Shown: one piece after another, positions 1 to 9,593 of the stretch | Layout: every line of letters begins with the position of its first letter | Position numbering within the stretch: the first letter of the stretch is position 1 | Source of the DNA: Zychaea mexicana | Lineage: Eukaryota > Mucoromycota > Mucoromycetes > Mucorales > Lichtheimiaceae | DNA: 64,000 nucleotides | Assembly (NCBI RefSeq): GCF_025766255.1 | Contig: NW_026516796.1 | Span: 47,420-111,419 of the forward strand | Direction of reading: 5' to 3' | Program-made: the position numbers and the translations under genes | Notes under the pieces: generated by a model | What the model saw: the letters and a program-made list of their open reading frames with translations, nothing else | Told to the model about the DNA's origin: nothing | The model's database searches: none

Positions 1-498
1 GCGTTTGCGCAGCGTGGACAGAATGGTATCATTGGTGGGCGGTGGTGCAAAAGCATGCGATTCAAGATCAAGCTGAAACACGATACTTTGATCGCCTGCA
101 GCCCGTGTGGGTGACCGCTGCGGTTGTACTGTTTTGCGTCGAGTCTGTAATGGGTGATGCTCATAATGGCTGTTGCCGTCGTGCTGTTGTCGCTTTGTTG
201 CCACTGCTGCTGCTGGAGGTAGGAGTGGCCCCTGTTCTTGCTTGATCAGACTCGGTACCAACGATGGTGGCCCGTTGCTAGTGGTGGTGGTGGTGGTGGT
301 GGCACCCGCAGTAGCACCAGCAGCAGCAGAGGCAGGGTAAAAGGGAGGCGTCAACGACAGTGAGGGGAGAGAATCTTCGTCGTCTTCTTCGCCGCCACTA
401 TCATGTAGTAGATCGGGCGGTGACAGGATGATTCGCTGGAAGGCACTTTTGTGTTGCTGTTGATGGATGGTGTTGCTACTGCTGCTGTGATGGAGCAT
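1..498 (-). CDS. Low-complexity regulator-like protein, N-terminal part (runs off left edge)
   Basis: An open frame on the minus strand starts at an ATG at 498-496 (MLHHSSSSNTIHQQQHK) and stays open to base 1, about 166 residues. It has a serine/histidine/glutamine-rich start, an acidic patch (GGEEDDEDS) inside a Ser/Pro/Leu-rich stretch, runs of Ala and Thr, and basic Gln/His-rich parts. The stretch LIKQEQ fits the SUMO acceptor consensus (hydrophobic-K-x-E). This composition is typical of fungal transcription regulators, but no DNA-binding domain lies in the visible part, so the function is inferred only from composition. The sequence upstream of the ATG is pyrimidine-rich on the coding strand, like a leader or the end of an intron, so an upstream exon is possible. 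The 3' end is missing. Confidence 0.55.
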   Translation of the reverse strand, partial: MLHHSSSSNTIHQQQHKSAFQRIILSPPDLLHDSGGEEDDEDSLPSLSLTPPFYPASAAAGATAGATTTTTTTSNGPPSLVPSLIKQEQGPLLPPAAAVATKRQQHDGNSHYEHHPLQTRRKTVQPQRSPTRAAGDQSIVFQLDLESHAFAPPPTNDTILSTLRKR

Positions 499-1606
499 GC
501 TGTTGTGCTGGTGGTGGCAAGGATGGTATGAGGTGAGAAAAACAGAGACACGGGAAAAAGAGGGTAAGGAAGAGGTGGAAGAAAGGAAGCAAAGGAAGAA
601 AGAGCGAGAGCCAAGAAAAGAAAACAGGAAGAGACGGAAATGTAAGAAATGAGGCGGTGGCCTACTAAAGCACACGCTCTCAGCAGTTTTTGATCGGAAG
701 GTGACATAACGGTGAAATACACCGCATGTCTCTAAACAATGCCTGTACCACCACCCTGCACTTCACGTCTCGTTGATTTGATACAGCCCACGCATCTGCT
801 GTATACGCAGTCTTTACTATTGTGTGATGTGCTGCTGCTGCTGCTGCTGTTGTCATATGCCCTGTTGCAACACCCCAAGAAACATACGCCTCTTCTCTTC
901 TTGCCAATAACAGATCAAGACATGCGCGCTTCTTCCTTTCTGGAGAACAGAACGAGACTAAAATAAGCAGTGTGGAGGGCATTTATTTTCTACATAAACC
1001 AACATCGTCATCGTCATTATCGGCACGTTCTCCGACCCCGCAAACCTTCTTTCTTCCAGTTCTTCAGCTCTATTTTGACTCTGTTCATTGGCAACAAATC
1101 CATGGTCCTCTGTTCGGAGATCGGCAAAAGCATAGTGCCGCTGCAGTGTAGGTCCCATTACAGTGGCACCCATCCTTCCAACTACCCCATACCTGCCCCA
1201 ATTAAGCCCGCGGGTCATCATCCTCGTCGGCTGTAGTATCTAGCCAAAAACGAGAGAAAACGCCTCCAACTATATCAGTGTCCAATCGTCAATCACCACC
1301 CCTCTCATCATCTCCAGAGCAAAAAGCACAGCGATGAATTGCTCATAAAGTTTATGTGTGGCTAATCAATCAAATTACTGTGTAGCTACTGCTGCATATG
1401 CATAGCATAGAAGAGGATACTTAATGCGTCACGAGGACCCCTTTCCAACAGAGCAAAGCACCTATTATGCTATGCCTTCTTTGGCACTGAAGTGCCTTTG
1501 CCATCATCCCAACCCTTTTTTCCCCCTCTCTTTCTTCCCTCTCTTACTGGTTCCTCCTTCTTTGCCACACTTCTTTTCTAATCGTACATAGCTAAGCTAA
1601 GAACAG
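499..1606. other. Intergenic region between divergent genes
   Basis: This 1.1 kb lies between the start of the minus-strand gene at 498 and the transporter start at 1607, so it should hold both promoters. It contains CTG/CAG-like runs near 830-850 and a strong pyrimidine tract (about 1505-1580) just before the transporter. A minus-strand open stretch at 958-1221 matches no family I know and has no clear splice partner, so I do not call it a gene. Confidence 0.6.
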
Positions 1607-3571
1607 ATGACAACAACAAGCACACAGACAATTGAGCTCCGGGAGACAGCAACAGCAGCAACAACATGCGGGGGAACTGTGTTCAACAACAGTCTGCAGC
1701 ACCGTCATCCCAACGGCAGTAGTAACACCAGTGATAATAGTCAGCGTCCGCTAGACATGGAACAAGGTCGATCGGATCAACGGCTTGGGGACCCGCTCCG
1801 TCTTGTATCGGCCAAGAAGTCTGAAAACGACATAAAAGACATCAAAGCGAGTCGCAAACTGCGCAAGTTCTATCGCGAACAGAACGATTTAATCGACCAT
1901 ATCTTGGGTCCATTGAACCCTGTCGATGAAGAAGCAGAACAAAAGCAAATGCTCAAGGTACTTGTTTTCACCATATTTGAACACATGAATAATTTCGACT
2001 CGACCTAGTTGACGATATCTCTCTTGAAAAACATCAAAAGGTCAAGATCGCAGTGTACGGTTCCGGTATCGCCAATATCATACTGTAAGAAATCCATGCT
2101 ATATGCATCCTCCCTTTGCCCACTCTCTCTTTACCAACATGTTTCAATAATAAGATGGCGGAGCGAAAACTTCTCACACACACACGAATTTCTAATTCTG
2201 TAGATTTGTGCTACAGATGGTGGCAGCCATTTCCTCCGGATCACTAGCCATTTTTGCTACAATGGCAGATGCATTTATGGATCTGCTGAGTTCTATCGTC
2301 ATGATGTGGGCTGCTCGGCAAGTAAGCAGGCCCAACTTGACTAAATATCCTGCGGTACATAATTCGATTTCATGCAACACACACTATGTTTTCCCCCTTT
2401 TTTCTTTCTCAGAAGGCTTTATATGATGATAGGGCAAAGATCGAATGGAAACCGCTGCCATCATGGTAAGAACGTGTTTCTGATGTGGTTGATGATGCAC
2501 CACCATGGAAAGATTTGTTATCGAATTAAAACCCTCACCATTCTGATAATAGGTTTTTTCCTGCTTGATGAGCTGTGTTGCCATCTTTTTGATCGTATGC
2601 ATTTTCATGATATTTTGGTTGCGGTTTTGGCCAGGGGATTAAAGTAGACAATGAGGAGATGCCGGTGAAAAAGCTGACGTATACCTGTTTAATGCAGATT
2701 GAATCTGCACAAAAACTTGCAGAACCAAACGCCAACACGCCCAACATGACGTCTGTCGCCATCGGTTGTGTAGCAACTGCCATTGGTAATAGATTCTATA
2801 CTATGCAGAACAATGCTTGGCTCAAAATAGTTAGAAGGCTAAGCTAACGAAATTTACGGACAGGTGTCAAGTTTTGCCTGTTTCTGTATTGCTATTCACT
2901 CTCCCAGTACTCGTCAGCCAGAGTATTTGCTCAAGATCATCGTAATGATTTGCTGGTCAATGGGCTTGGTATCACGACGGGTATACTCGGCAGCCGATTG
3001 GTAGGATGGATAGATGCAGCAGGATCCATCCTTATTGCCGTAATTATCTTGAGAAGTTGGATATCCACGTTGATTGGTATGTCTTGTAATTATGTGTGCT
3101 TTGTTTAATAGTTAGTGTTGTTGATTGAACATTACTAATCTCGTTCTTTGGCCATTCATAGAGCATACAAAATTGATTGTTGGAAAGACTGCCGATCATG
3201 ACTTTTTAAAACGTGCAACTTACATTGGTATGTGATGATCCATCGTCCTTCAATTCTCGTTGTACCAATTGCATATGTGCATCTACCTCACTGACAGTTT
3301 TTTATTTACAGCATTGACACATCCGGGTGTGCATCAAGTAGATACATGTCGTGCGTATTATGCAGGCAACAATTTGTTTGTTGAAGTCGACATTGTGCTG
3401 CCACCAGAAACAGTTTTGCGTGATTCGCACGACATTGGCGAGTCGTTGCAGATCAAGCTCGAATCGCTGCCGCAGGTCGAGCGGGCTTTTGTACACGTGG
3501 ATTACGAAACGTCGCACAGACCAGAGGTAAAGATTTACACAGCGGGGATCTGCTATTCTAAAACAAAATGA
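1607..3571 (+). CDS. Cation diffusion facilitator (CDF) transporter, manganese-type
   Basis: It likely exports Mn2+ (or a related divalent metal) from the cytosol into a compartment in exchange for protons. Nine exons are inferred: 1607-1957, 2041-2084, 2204-2354, 2433-2465, 2553-2594, 2698-2785, 2864-3076, 3162-3227, 3312-3571; 415 aa. A hydrophilic N-terminus is followed by about six membrane helices and a C-terminal cytosolic domain (LTHPGVHQVDTCRAYY..). The metal-site motifs are both DxxxD: ATMADAFMDLL in helix 2 and AQDHRNDLLVNG in helix 5. Known Mn-type CDFs carry DxxxD at both sites, whereas zinc types use HxxxD. Exons 4 and 5 are only 33 and 42 bases. The last residues are uncertain because a GT at 3526 could start one more intron; exon 6 could instead start at 2634. 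Confidence 0.88.
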
Positions 3572-5112
3572 CAGTGGCATCATCGGACTGACTACAATTC
3601 CATTAATAAAAATATATCCAGCATCAAAAGAGCAAGTAACAAGATACCATGGTATTTACTTCGTTTATCTCTCAAATTTTGAGATCTGGCTTGCAAGCGA
3701 CAGCATGAATAAACGCTATATGATTTTAAATAATTGATGCATTGGCTTCTTGATCTGCTTTGTTAGTATAAAAGCAGCAGGCGTAAAACTATTACTACTG
3801 TACGCGATGTTTGTTAAGATAGCATGGCGTGTAGCGCAGAGTGGTGTTGTATGTATCGATGAATTTCACCTCTTATAGTGTCGCTATAATAAGCGAGTCA
3901 AAAGTATGTATTCATCACTGTAAGTCAGCGAATCCACTTGTTTAAAGAAATGTCTGTTATAAAAGGGCAATAATAGCTTTGTATAGATAGTGATATTAGG
4001 ATAAAACTTTATTATTTATCTTTTATCACTAAGCGTGTACAACGAAATGCTTATGATACTAGCCAACTGACAAAAAAATTAGCGGGTGTGGCATGGATCG
4101 ATAGAAGATAGGGTTGGCGATTAACGTTTTCTTTTTATAGTGACGTTCTTCAAAAGCATGCAGTCGTTTCAAAATGATTATTGCTATTATTTAACGTACG
4201 CTGCTTTTTTTTAATTAGTTGAACGACCGCGTGTATACGTACGTATGTTTATGTTGCTTAATTCGTCAAACAGTAAAAGCTCATGCTTTACAGGCATAGA
4301 TCAGTGGTTAGCATCGATTTTATACTGAGTAACTGCTTGAATTGTCGATAACGTTCGTATCACTTAACCATGTTAACATCCAGATACATGCAAAACAGAT
4401 GTATCATTACTAGTGTCGATGTTATCAACATAAAGATACACGATGATGAACATAGGGTTAATCACGGATTCACTGGCATATATGTACGAAAAAGAGTTTC
4501 CAAAAACATATGGTTTTTCAGACGGCTTCTGTGTGAGAAAAAGGAAAGAGCCATAACATGATGTTCATTGTCGATCCATGTTATCGACAAGTGTTTTGAA
4601 GCAGCAGTACTTGTATGAAAGAATCATCTATCATGCGGCCTTGCTTCTCAACGCTAAGCACACATTTATATCCACTACCAAGAATAAAGAAAAAAAGTAG
4701 TTAGCATAATTGTATGTATGCCCAGTTCCGGGTATAAAACTAATAGAGTTTCCTTTCTATAGTGTTCGAGAAGGGGGGGAAGAAGGAAGCTGGATCTGCG
4801 ACGAAGATCTCCGTAAAACACCAGCAGAACTACGAATTGTAGCTAAAAACAATTTTTTTTAGATCCAACAGGGCAATGCGCGTGGATAGGAGACTCCTCC
4901 AGGTCCGGCAACAATTTTTCCGACACGCTGGGCACTTTCTTTGGTTTCACACTCGCACCTTCGCTCTATGTTGCCTCTCTCTTTTCTTTCTTCCAACAAT
5001 CTATAACGCCGCAGAAGAAAAAAGTAAATTACTCAGGGGTTGAGAGAGGGCCGCACAGCATTCACACACTCCACAATACGCATATTTAGAATTATTACAC
5101 TGCTATCCACAT
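3572..5112. other. AT-rich intergenic region
   Basis: These 1.5 kb of AT-rich DNA hold the 3' end of the CDF gene (AATAAA-like sites near 3604) and the promoter of the glycosyltransferase gene. The ORF at 4370-4561 has random-looking composition and no family match. The last 120 bases are pyrimidine- and A-rich, as expected of a leader. Confidence 0.6.
4733..4739 (+). promoter_or_regulatory. Possible TATA box upstream of the GT49 gene
   Basis: TATAAAA in the context GGGTATAAAAC lies about 375 bases before the ATG at 5113. The distance is long, so either the 5' leader is long or the match is by chance. Confidence 0.3.
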
Positions 5113-7093
5113 ATGGCCGACAGCAGCACCACCAGCAGCAGTAGCAGCAGCAGTAGCAATAACAATACCAATAATAACGCACCTAGCGCTGGTCGGCCAC
5201 AGGTTTCTCGGTCGACATCCGTAACCAAGTCGACTCGAACTACCCATCAACGCAAACCTTCTCTCAACATTCCAAGCAATCTCTATCCCATTCCCGAAAA
5301 AGTCACTCTTAACAACACCAACGCTAACATCATGCCACCTCCTCCATTACCATCGTCTTCGTCTGTTGTTCCACCGCCATCTTCACCAAAACGTCTCCGC
5401 TCATCATCATCATCATTTAGCTGGCGCACCTTATTGCATCGCATCGATTTCTTTCTCAAACCTTCTGGTCCCCTCTTACCACAAGACAAGCATGGTGCCG
5501 CATTCGGTGGCACTGGAAAGAAATCGCGTATTTCTCAAATAGTACGATCGCGATCCGTTCGTTTCCTGTTTCTTTTTTACGTCGTCTTTTCGGTATTCTT
5601 ATCCATCAATCACTTATGGCATTGGATGTTTGGTGCTGACACGGTTCAACTGGATGCCCGGTTTGGCGATCAATGGAAACCACAACGACCTTATGATCAA
5701 GGTAAGAGAAAGAAGCGAGCAGGGAGCAATACACTTATTTAAAAGTAAAAGGAGCATTAACTGTGAAGCCAACTGGGGTAAACGTAAATTAGATGAACCA
5801 TATTCAATCATGGACGACATGACACATGGTTTAAAAATGTCAAAACTCTTTTCGAAATCCTTTTACGATGCCGCTGGCAGCACACAACCCTTCTGGTTAA
5901 AGGCATCAAAGCCGGCACAAGAGAACGATATCACGCTTGTCACCACAGTGACCCCTGGAAGCTGGTCAGAGCTAGTGCGTTTAGCAGAACAGTGGCAAGG
6001 ACCGGTCTCAGTGACCTTACACACACGGTCCCTGGTTGACGGTGGTGTATCGACGCTCAACCAGATCCGTGAAGCATACGCGAACAAACCCGAACTGGCC
6101 GAACGTGTGGATGTGCATTTGGTGCGCTCGCCGGGTAAAGAAGTCTTGTCTGTATTGTTACCACGCAACGCTGAACGCAACATGGCACGCATGTTTGCCC
6201 ACACGCGCTACGTTTGCGAGATGTCAAGTCATATGGTGCCGGCCACCGATGTAAGACGCACGCTCGACGCAAATCGCGAGTATTTTGAAACATTGTTGAA
6301 CTCGGGTGATATGTTGGTTGTGCCCACATTTGGGTTCCCTGCACCGCATGAAGATGCCAAATATACGATCCCGTATAAAAAAAGTCGACTGTTGGAGTTG
6401 GTCGAGGCGGGTCAAATGGGACTGGTGGATCCCCATTGGGATATGAACGAAGGGCCTACGGATCTTCACCGTTGGCAAGACGCCACGACTCTTTATGCCG
6501 TGGAGAACTATGATTTCCATTACGAACCGATCGTCGTTGAAAGCAAAGCAGTGCAACCATGGTAAAATGCTTGATTAGGCTTTACGTTGTTTAAAAGATC
6601 TCATGCTTACAAAAAAGGAAAAATCCCGGTTGTTGGATTGCTTTGCTTTCTGTTAATGCTGTTTTAGGTGTGCAGAACGGTTCTTGGATAGACGGTCAGC
6701 ATGTCTCTTTTCGAACTATCTGGCCGGTGGCGAGTTTTGGGTTCTGCCGGATGATTTTGCAGTGCAGTTGCCGGATAATAAGGAATTTGTCATTTCTGAT
6801 TTCGATGTAAGTTTAATGTGACTGAATCGTTATCAGTCTGTATGAGCGAGGAATGTTGAAGAGAGAGGGAGAGAGGGAGGGAGAGAAGAAAAAGATACTC
6901 ATGCAAATGTGTGTATTAGCTTGTACTGGAAAACCGGCTTTATGCCAAATTCTTTTGGGAACAGTGTGTGCATCATGCACGACAGTTGGATGCACTAGGA
7001 TTATGGAAGAGTGCGCGGTCTGAGCACGTTCGTAAGCAATGCTCACGGGTGATCCAGAATTGGGGCAAAGGGCTTATTGGCAAGCCAGAGTAG
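5113..7093 (+). CDS. LARGE/B4GAT1-like glycosyltransferase (GT49), type II membrane protein
   Basis: Four exons: 5113-5701, 5769-6561, 6668-6806, 6920-7093; 564 aa. The N-terminal 150 residues are Ser/Asn/Pro-rich and cytosolic; one membrane anchor follows (VRFLFLFYVVFSVFLSINH), then a lumenal catalytic domain, the plan of a Golgi type II glycosyltransferase. Family features are LVTTVTPGSWSELVRLAEQW, LLPRNAERNMARMFAHTRYV, the W/C motif RFLDRRSACLFSNYLAGGEF and WVLPDDFAVQL near the end. The oddity: where the family has the metal-binding DxD (as in LLDxDxVPS), this protein reads VCEMSSHMVPA, with neither aspartate. Either it belongs to a diverged fungal subfamily with another metal ligand or it is not catalytically active. 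The first intron acceptor (5767-5768) was chosen because only it restores frame. Confidence 0.85.
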
Positions 7094-7415
7094 TAAAAAA
7101 GAGACAAAGGACGATCTTTTAAAGGGATAAATAAATATCATACACAAGAGTGCACTTGTTGGGCATAAAAGAACTGCATATGCAAACACTAACTTTTGGT
7201 CGTCGGTAAAACAATCTCCCCTCGAAATAAGTTCCTATTCTACGGGTATAACCTATCCGTCTTGGCTCTATTTTTTTTTCTATTATTATTCTTTTTCACT
7301 GCTCCATTCATCACATTTAGCATCTTTTTTCTAATTTCTTTTTCTTCTCCACCTTGTATTACAAAACTAGCCAATTTAGCTCGCCGATAGTCTTTCATCA
7401 CATATATAGCGAGAC
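7094..7415. other. Short intergenic region
   Basis: These 322 bases carry the 3' end of the glycosyltransferase gene and a T/C-rich leader (7260-7350) before the velvet gene. No gene seen. Confidence 0.6.
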
Positions 7416-8913
7416 ATGGATTCACAGTACCCTGCTACTTCATTACCACCTCCGGCACAATACTATGCATCCGGTGCGGGCACCACGGCAACCGCACCGC
7501 CAATGCCCGACGGGTTAGGTTCTTCATCATATATGCATGAACCTCGGCAACGTCGACCATCACCACAACAGGGTTACGAAGATAAGGACGGCAACAACAG
7601 CAGCAGCAGCAGCAGCACTAGCAGCAGCACTGAGCAACAACCTCAGCAACAACCGCCCGCAGCGGGTGGGCTGTCAGGGATTGAAGCTTATTGCGGATCG
7701 ATCGGATATGACGAGCGGGAAAAAAGGTTTTATTTTTTAAAGAGGAGAGTAACTTTTATAATCGAGATATATACTAACTGTGGACATAACGTGCTAGATC
7801 TTATGAACTAGTAGTATGCCAACAGCCACTGCACGCACGTATGTGTGGTTTCGGCGAAAAGGACCGACGACCAATTGATCCACCACCGATCGTCAAATTA
7901 ATTGTTCAACAAGAAGGCCAACAAGGTCCTGTGGATGTACAGTAAGTTTATATAGGATCCTATCATAATAGCCCAGGAGTCTCTCTTCCTTGCATTTGTT
8001 CGATCACAGACTTTAAACCATCTTTATTAAAAAAAACCTATATATTAGAACGCTACAAACGCCCTTCTTTGTATTGCATGTGACATTATGGTCTGCCGAC
8101 AGAGAAGAGGAACGAAATATCATTTCGAATCCACCCAAATGCACTCGTGTCTTGATGGGGTCGTTGGTCAGCTCGCCCAGCTTACTAAAGAATCCAGCAG
8201 GTGAACAGGGGTTGTACTTTGCATTCCCAGATTTGAGCATTCGAACCGAAGGAAGATATACATTACGGTTCAGTTTGATGAAACTCGCTAGGTAAAACTA
8301 TGTTCATTACGCATAAACATTCTTCCCCCTTCCCTGGATGGATCACCACACCTTTCTTTGTCTTGCCGCCTTTGTTCGCCTTCATTTTTCTCCCCACCCC
8401 CTCACTTTTTACATCGTCATCAGCAGTCTCTCCTGGAGACAGAAAAAGCTTATTGTGTTTATTGTTTTAGCTCGGATTTTCAAACGGATGCTAAATCAAA
8501 GATCATTGCACAAGTATTCTCGGATCCATTCACTGTGTATTCTGCTAAAAAGGTAAAAGAAAGAAGAAAAGTTAAATGGATTGTAGACGTGCATGTAGTC
8601 TCAGTACTAACTGAGATGTAAATCTTTTTGTTTGCTTGTTTATTATAGTTCCCTGGCATGACAGGTATGAATAAGGAGGGCATATTTTAGAGTGAGATGA
8701 AATGGATATGGATGTGCTTACGGTTTGGACTGCAAAATATAGAATCGACCGAACTATCCAAGGCATTTGCTAAGCAGGGATTGAAAATACCCATTCGTAA
8801 TGATGGTAAGCAACTAGATACATAGATACAGTAAAGGAATTCCAACATATGTTTAACGTGCATTGTTTATGTTGTACATAGTACGGGCAAGGAAGGGCGG
8901 GTCTGAACTATGA
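7416..8913 (+). CDS. Velvet-domain transcriptional regulator
   Basis: Velvet proteins are fungal NF-kB-fold DNA-binding regulators that form dimers in the nucleus and couple development to environmental cues. Seven exons: 7416-7726, 7798-7941, 8049-8291, 8471-8552, 8649-8664, 8743-8805, 8882-8913; 296 aa. The first about 100 residues are Pro/Ser/Gln-rich. The velvet domain starts with RSYELVVCQQPLHARMCGF, continues with EKDRRPIDPPPIVKL, VTLWSADREEERN, GLYFAFPDLSIRTEGRYTLR and QVFSDPFTVYSAKKFPGM, and ends TELSKAFAKQGLKIPIRND. The protein stops 10 residues later, so the domain is C-terminal. The fifth exon is just 16 bases (FPGMTG) and is needed to keep both frame and the family motif. I cannot say which velvet subfamily (VelB, VosA, VeA) it belongs to. 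Confidence 0.9.
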
Positions 8914-9593
8914 TCTCGTTGGTTTTTTGACCTTCTTCTCTCACAGCCTTGGCTTCGTCAACACCACATAAAAACAACACAACACTACGCACATTCGCTC
9001 ACTCTCACTGTCACTCACATACACAACTCACAACTCACCCATACACAAAAGACAATAAACATGATGCCTTGAAGAAAAAGGAAATGGATATGTTTCAGAC
9101 CGTTGGGTAGTACCTATTGACTGCGGGACAAGTGCCTCATTAGCGACCTCCAACTTTTGGTCAGTACGATTTGCCCAAATCGAGCTGGTGATAGCACACT
9201 GGACGGGTCATACATCAACTGATGACTCATTACTGTGGAATTTAATGGCTGTGCATGATTTTGCTGATACATGTTGAGGCGTTCTGTGACAGATAGATAA
9301 GTCCTAGGGAAAAAACAGTCCTATAGTGTAGGTGGCTAAAAAGATAATGTCTTGTCTGTTAGCTCATCCGTCGGGCACCTGTCTATATTCTGCTTTGCAA
9401 AGTAAAAGATAATAGAGAGAGCAAGAATGGTTCACAATGATTCTTTGCAAAAAACCACAGGAATGCTGCGCAACATTTTTTCTGGTGGCTGAGACTAGTG
9501 ATTCCGATGACCCCATATCGATTTTGACACCACGTCTCACACGCCCTTCTTTTTTTCATTCTCCCCTCTACCTTCTCCTCCCACACACTCACA
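8914..9593. other. Promoter region of threonyl-tRNA synthetase
   Basis: This 680-base gap holds a CA/TC-rich unstructured stretch (8960-9060), a four-codon ORF beginning ATGATG at 9061, a Gcn4-type site at 9222-9230, and a C/T-rich leader immediately before the ATG at 9594. No longer ORF is convincing. Confidence 0.6.
9222..9230. promoter_or_regulatory. Gcn4/bZIP-type palindromic site (ATGACTCAT)
   Basis: ATGACTCAT is the optimal Gcn4/Cpc1 binding palindrome. It lies 364 bases upstream of a threonyl-tRNA synthetase start. In other fungi aminoacyl-tRNA synthetase and amino-acid synthesis genes are induced through such sites on starvation, so general amino-acid control of this gene is a reasonable inference. 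Confidence 0.55.

Noticed and set aside
351..722. Minus-strand ORF of 123 codons over the partial gene at 1-498
   Set aside because: It is in another frame, hydrophobic-random in composition, and clashes with the better-supported frame starting at 498.
958..1221. Minus-strand ORF with some protein-like stretches
   Set aside because: No family match and no splice path; it lies in the divergent promoter, and an overlapping plus-strand ORF is equally open.
2634..2697. Alternative longer exon 6 of the CDF gene (GIKVDNEEMPVKKL..)
   Set aside because: It is open, but it inserts 21 residues where the family joins directly (..FLI to IESAQKL); kept as an alternative only.
4285..4340. tRNA-like words (AGTGGTTAGCAT)
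   Set aside because: No matching B box (GGTTCGANNCC), no acceptor stem and no anticodon arm could be built.
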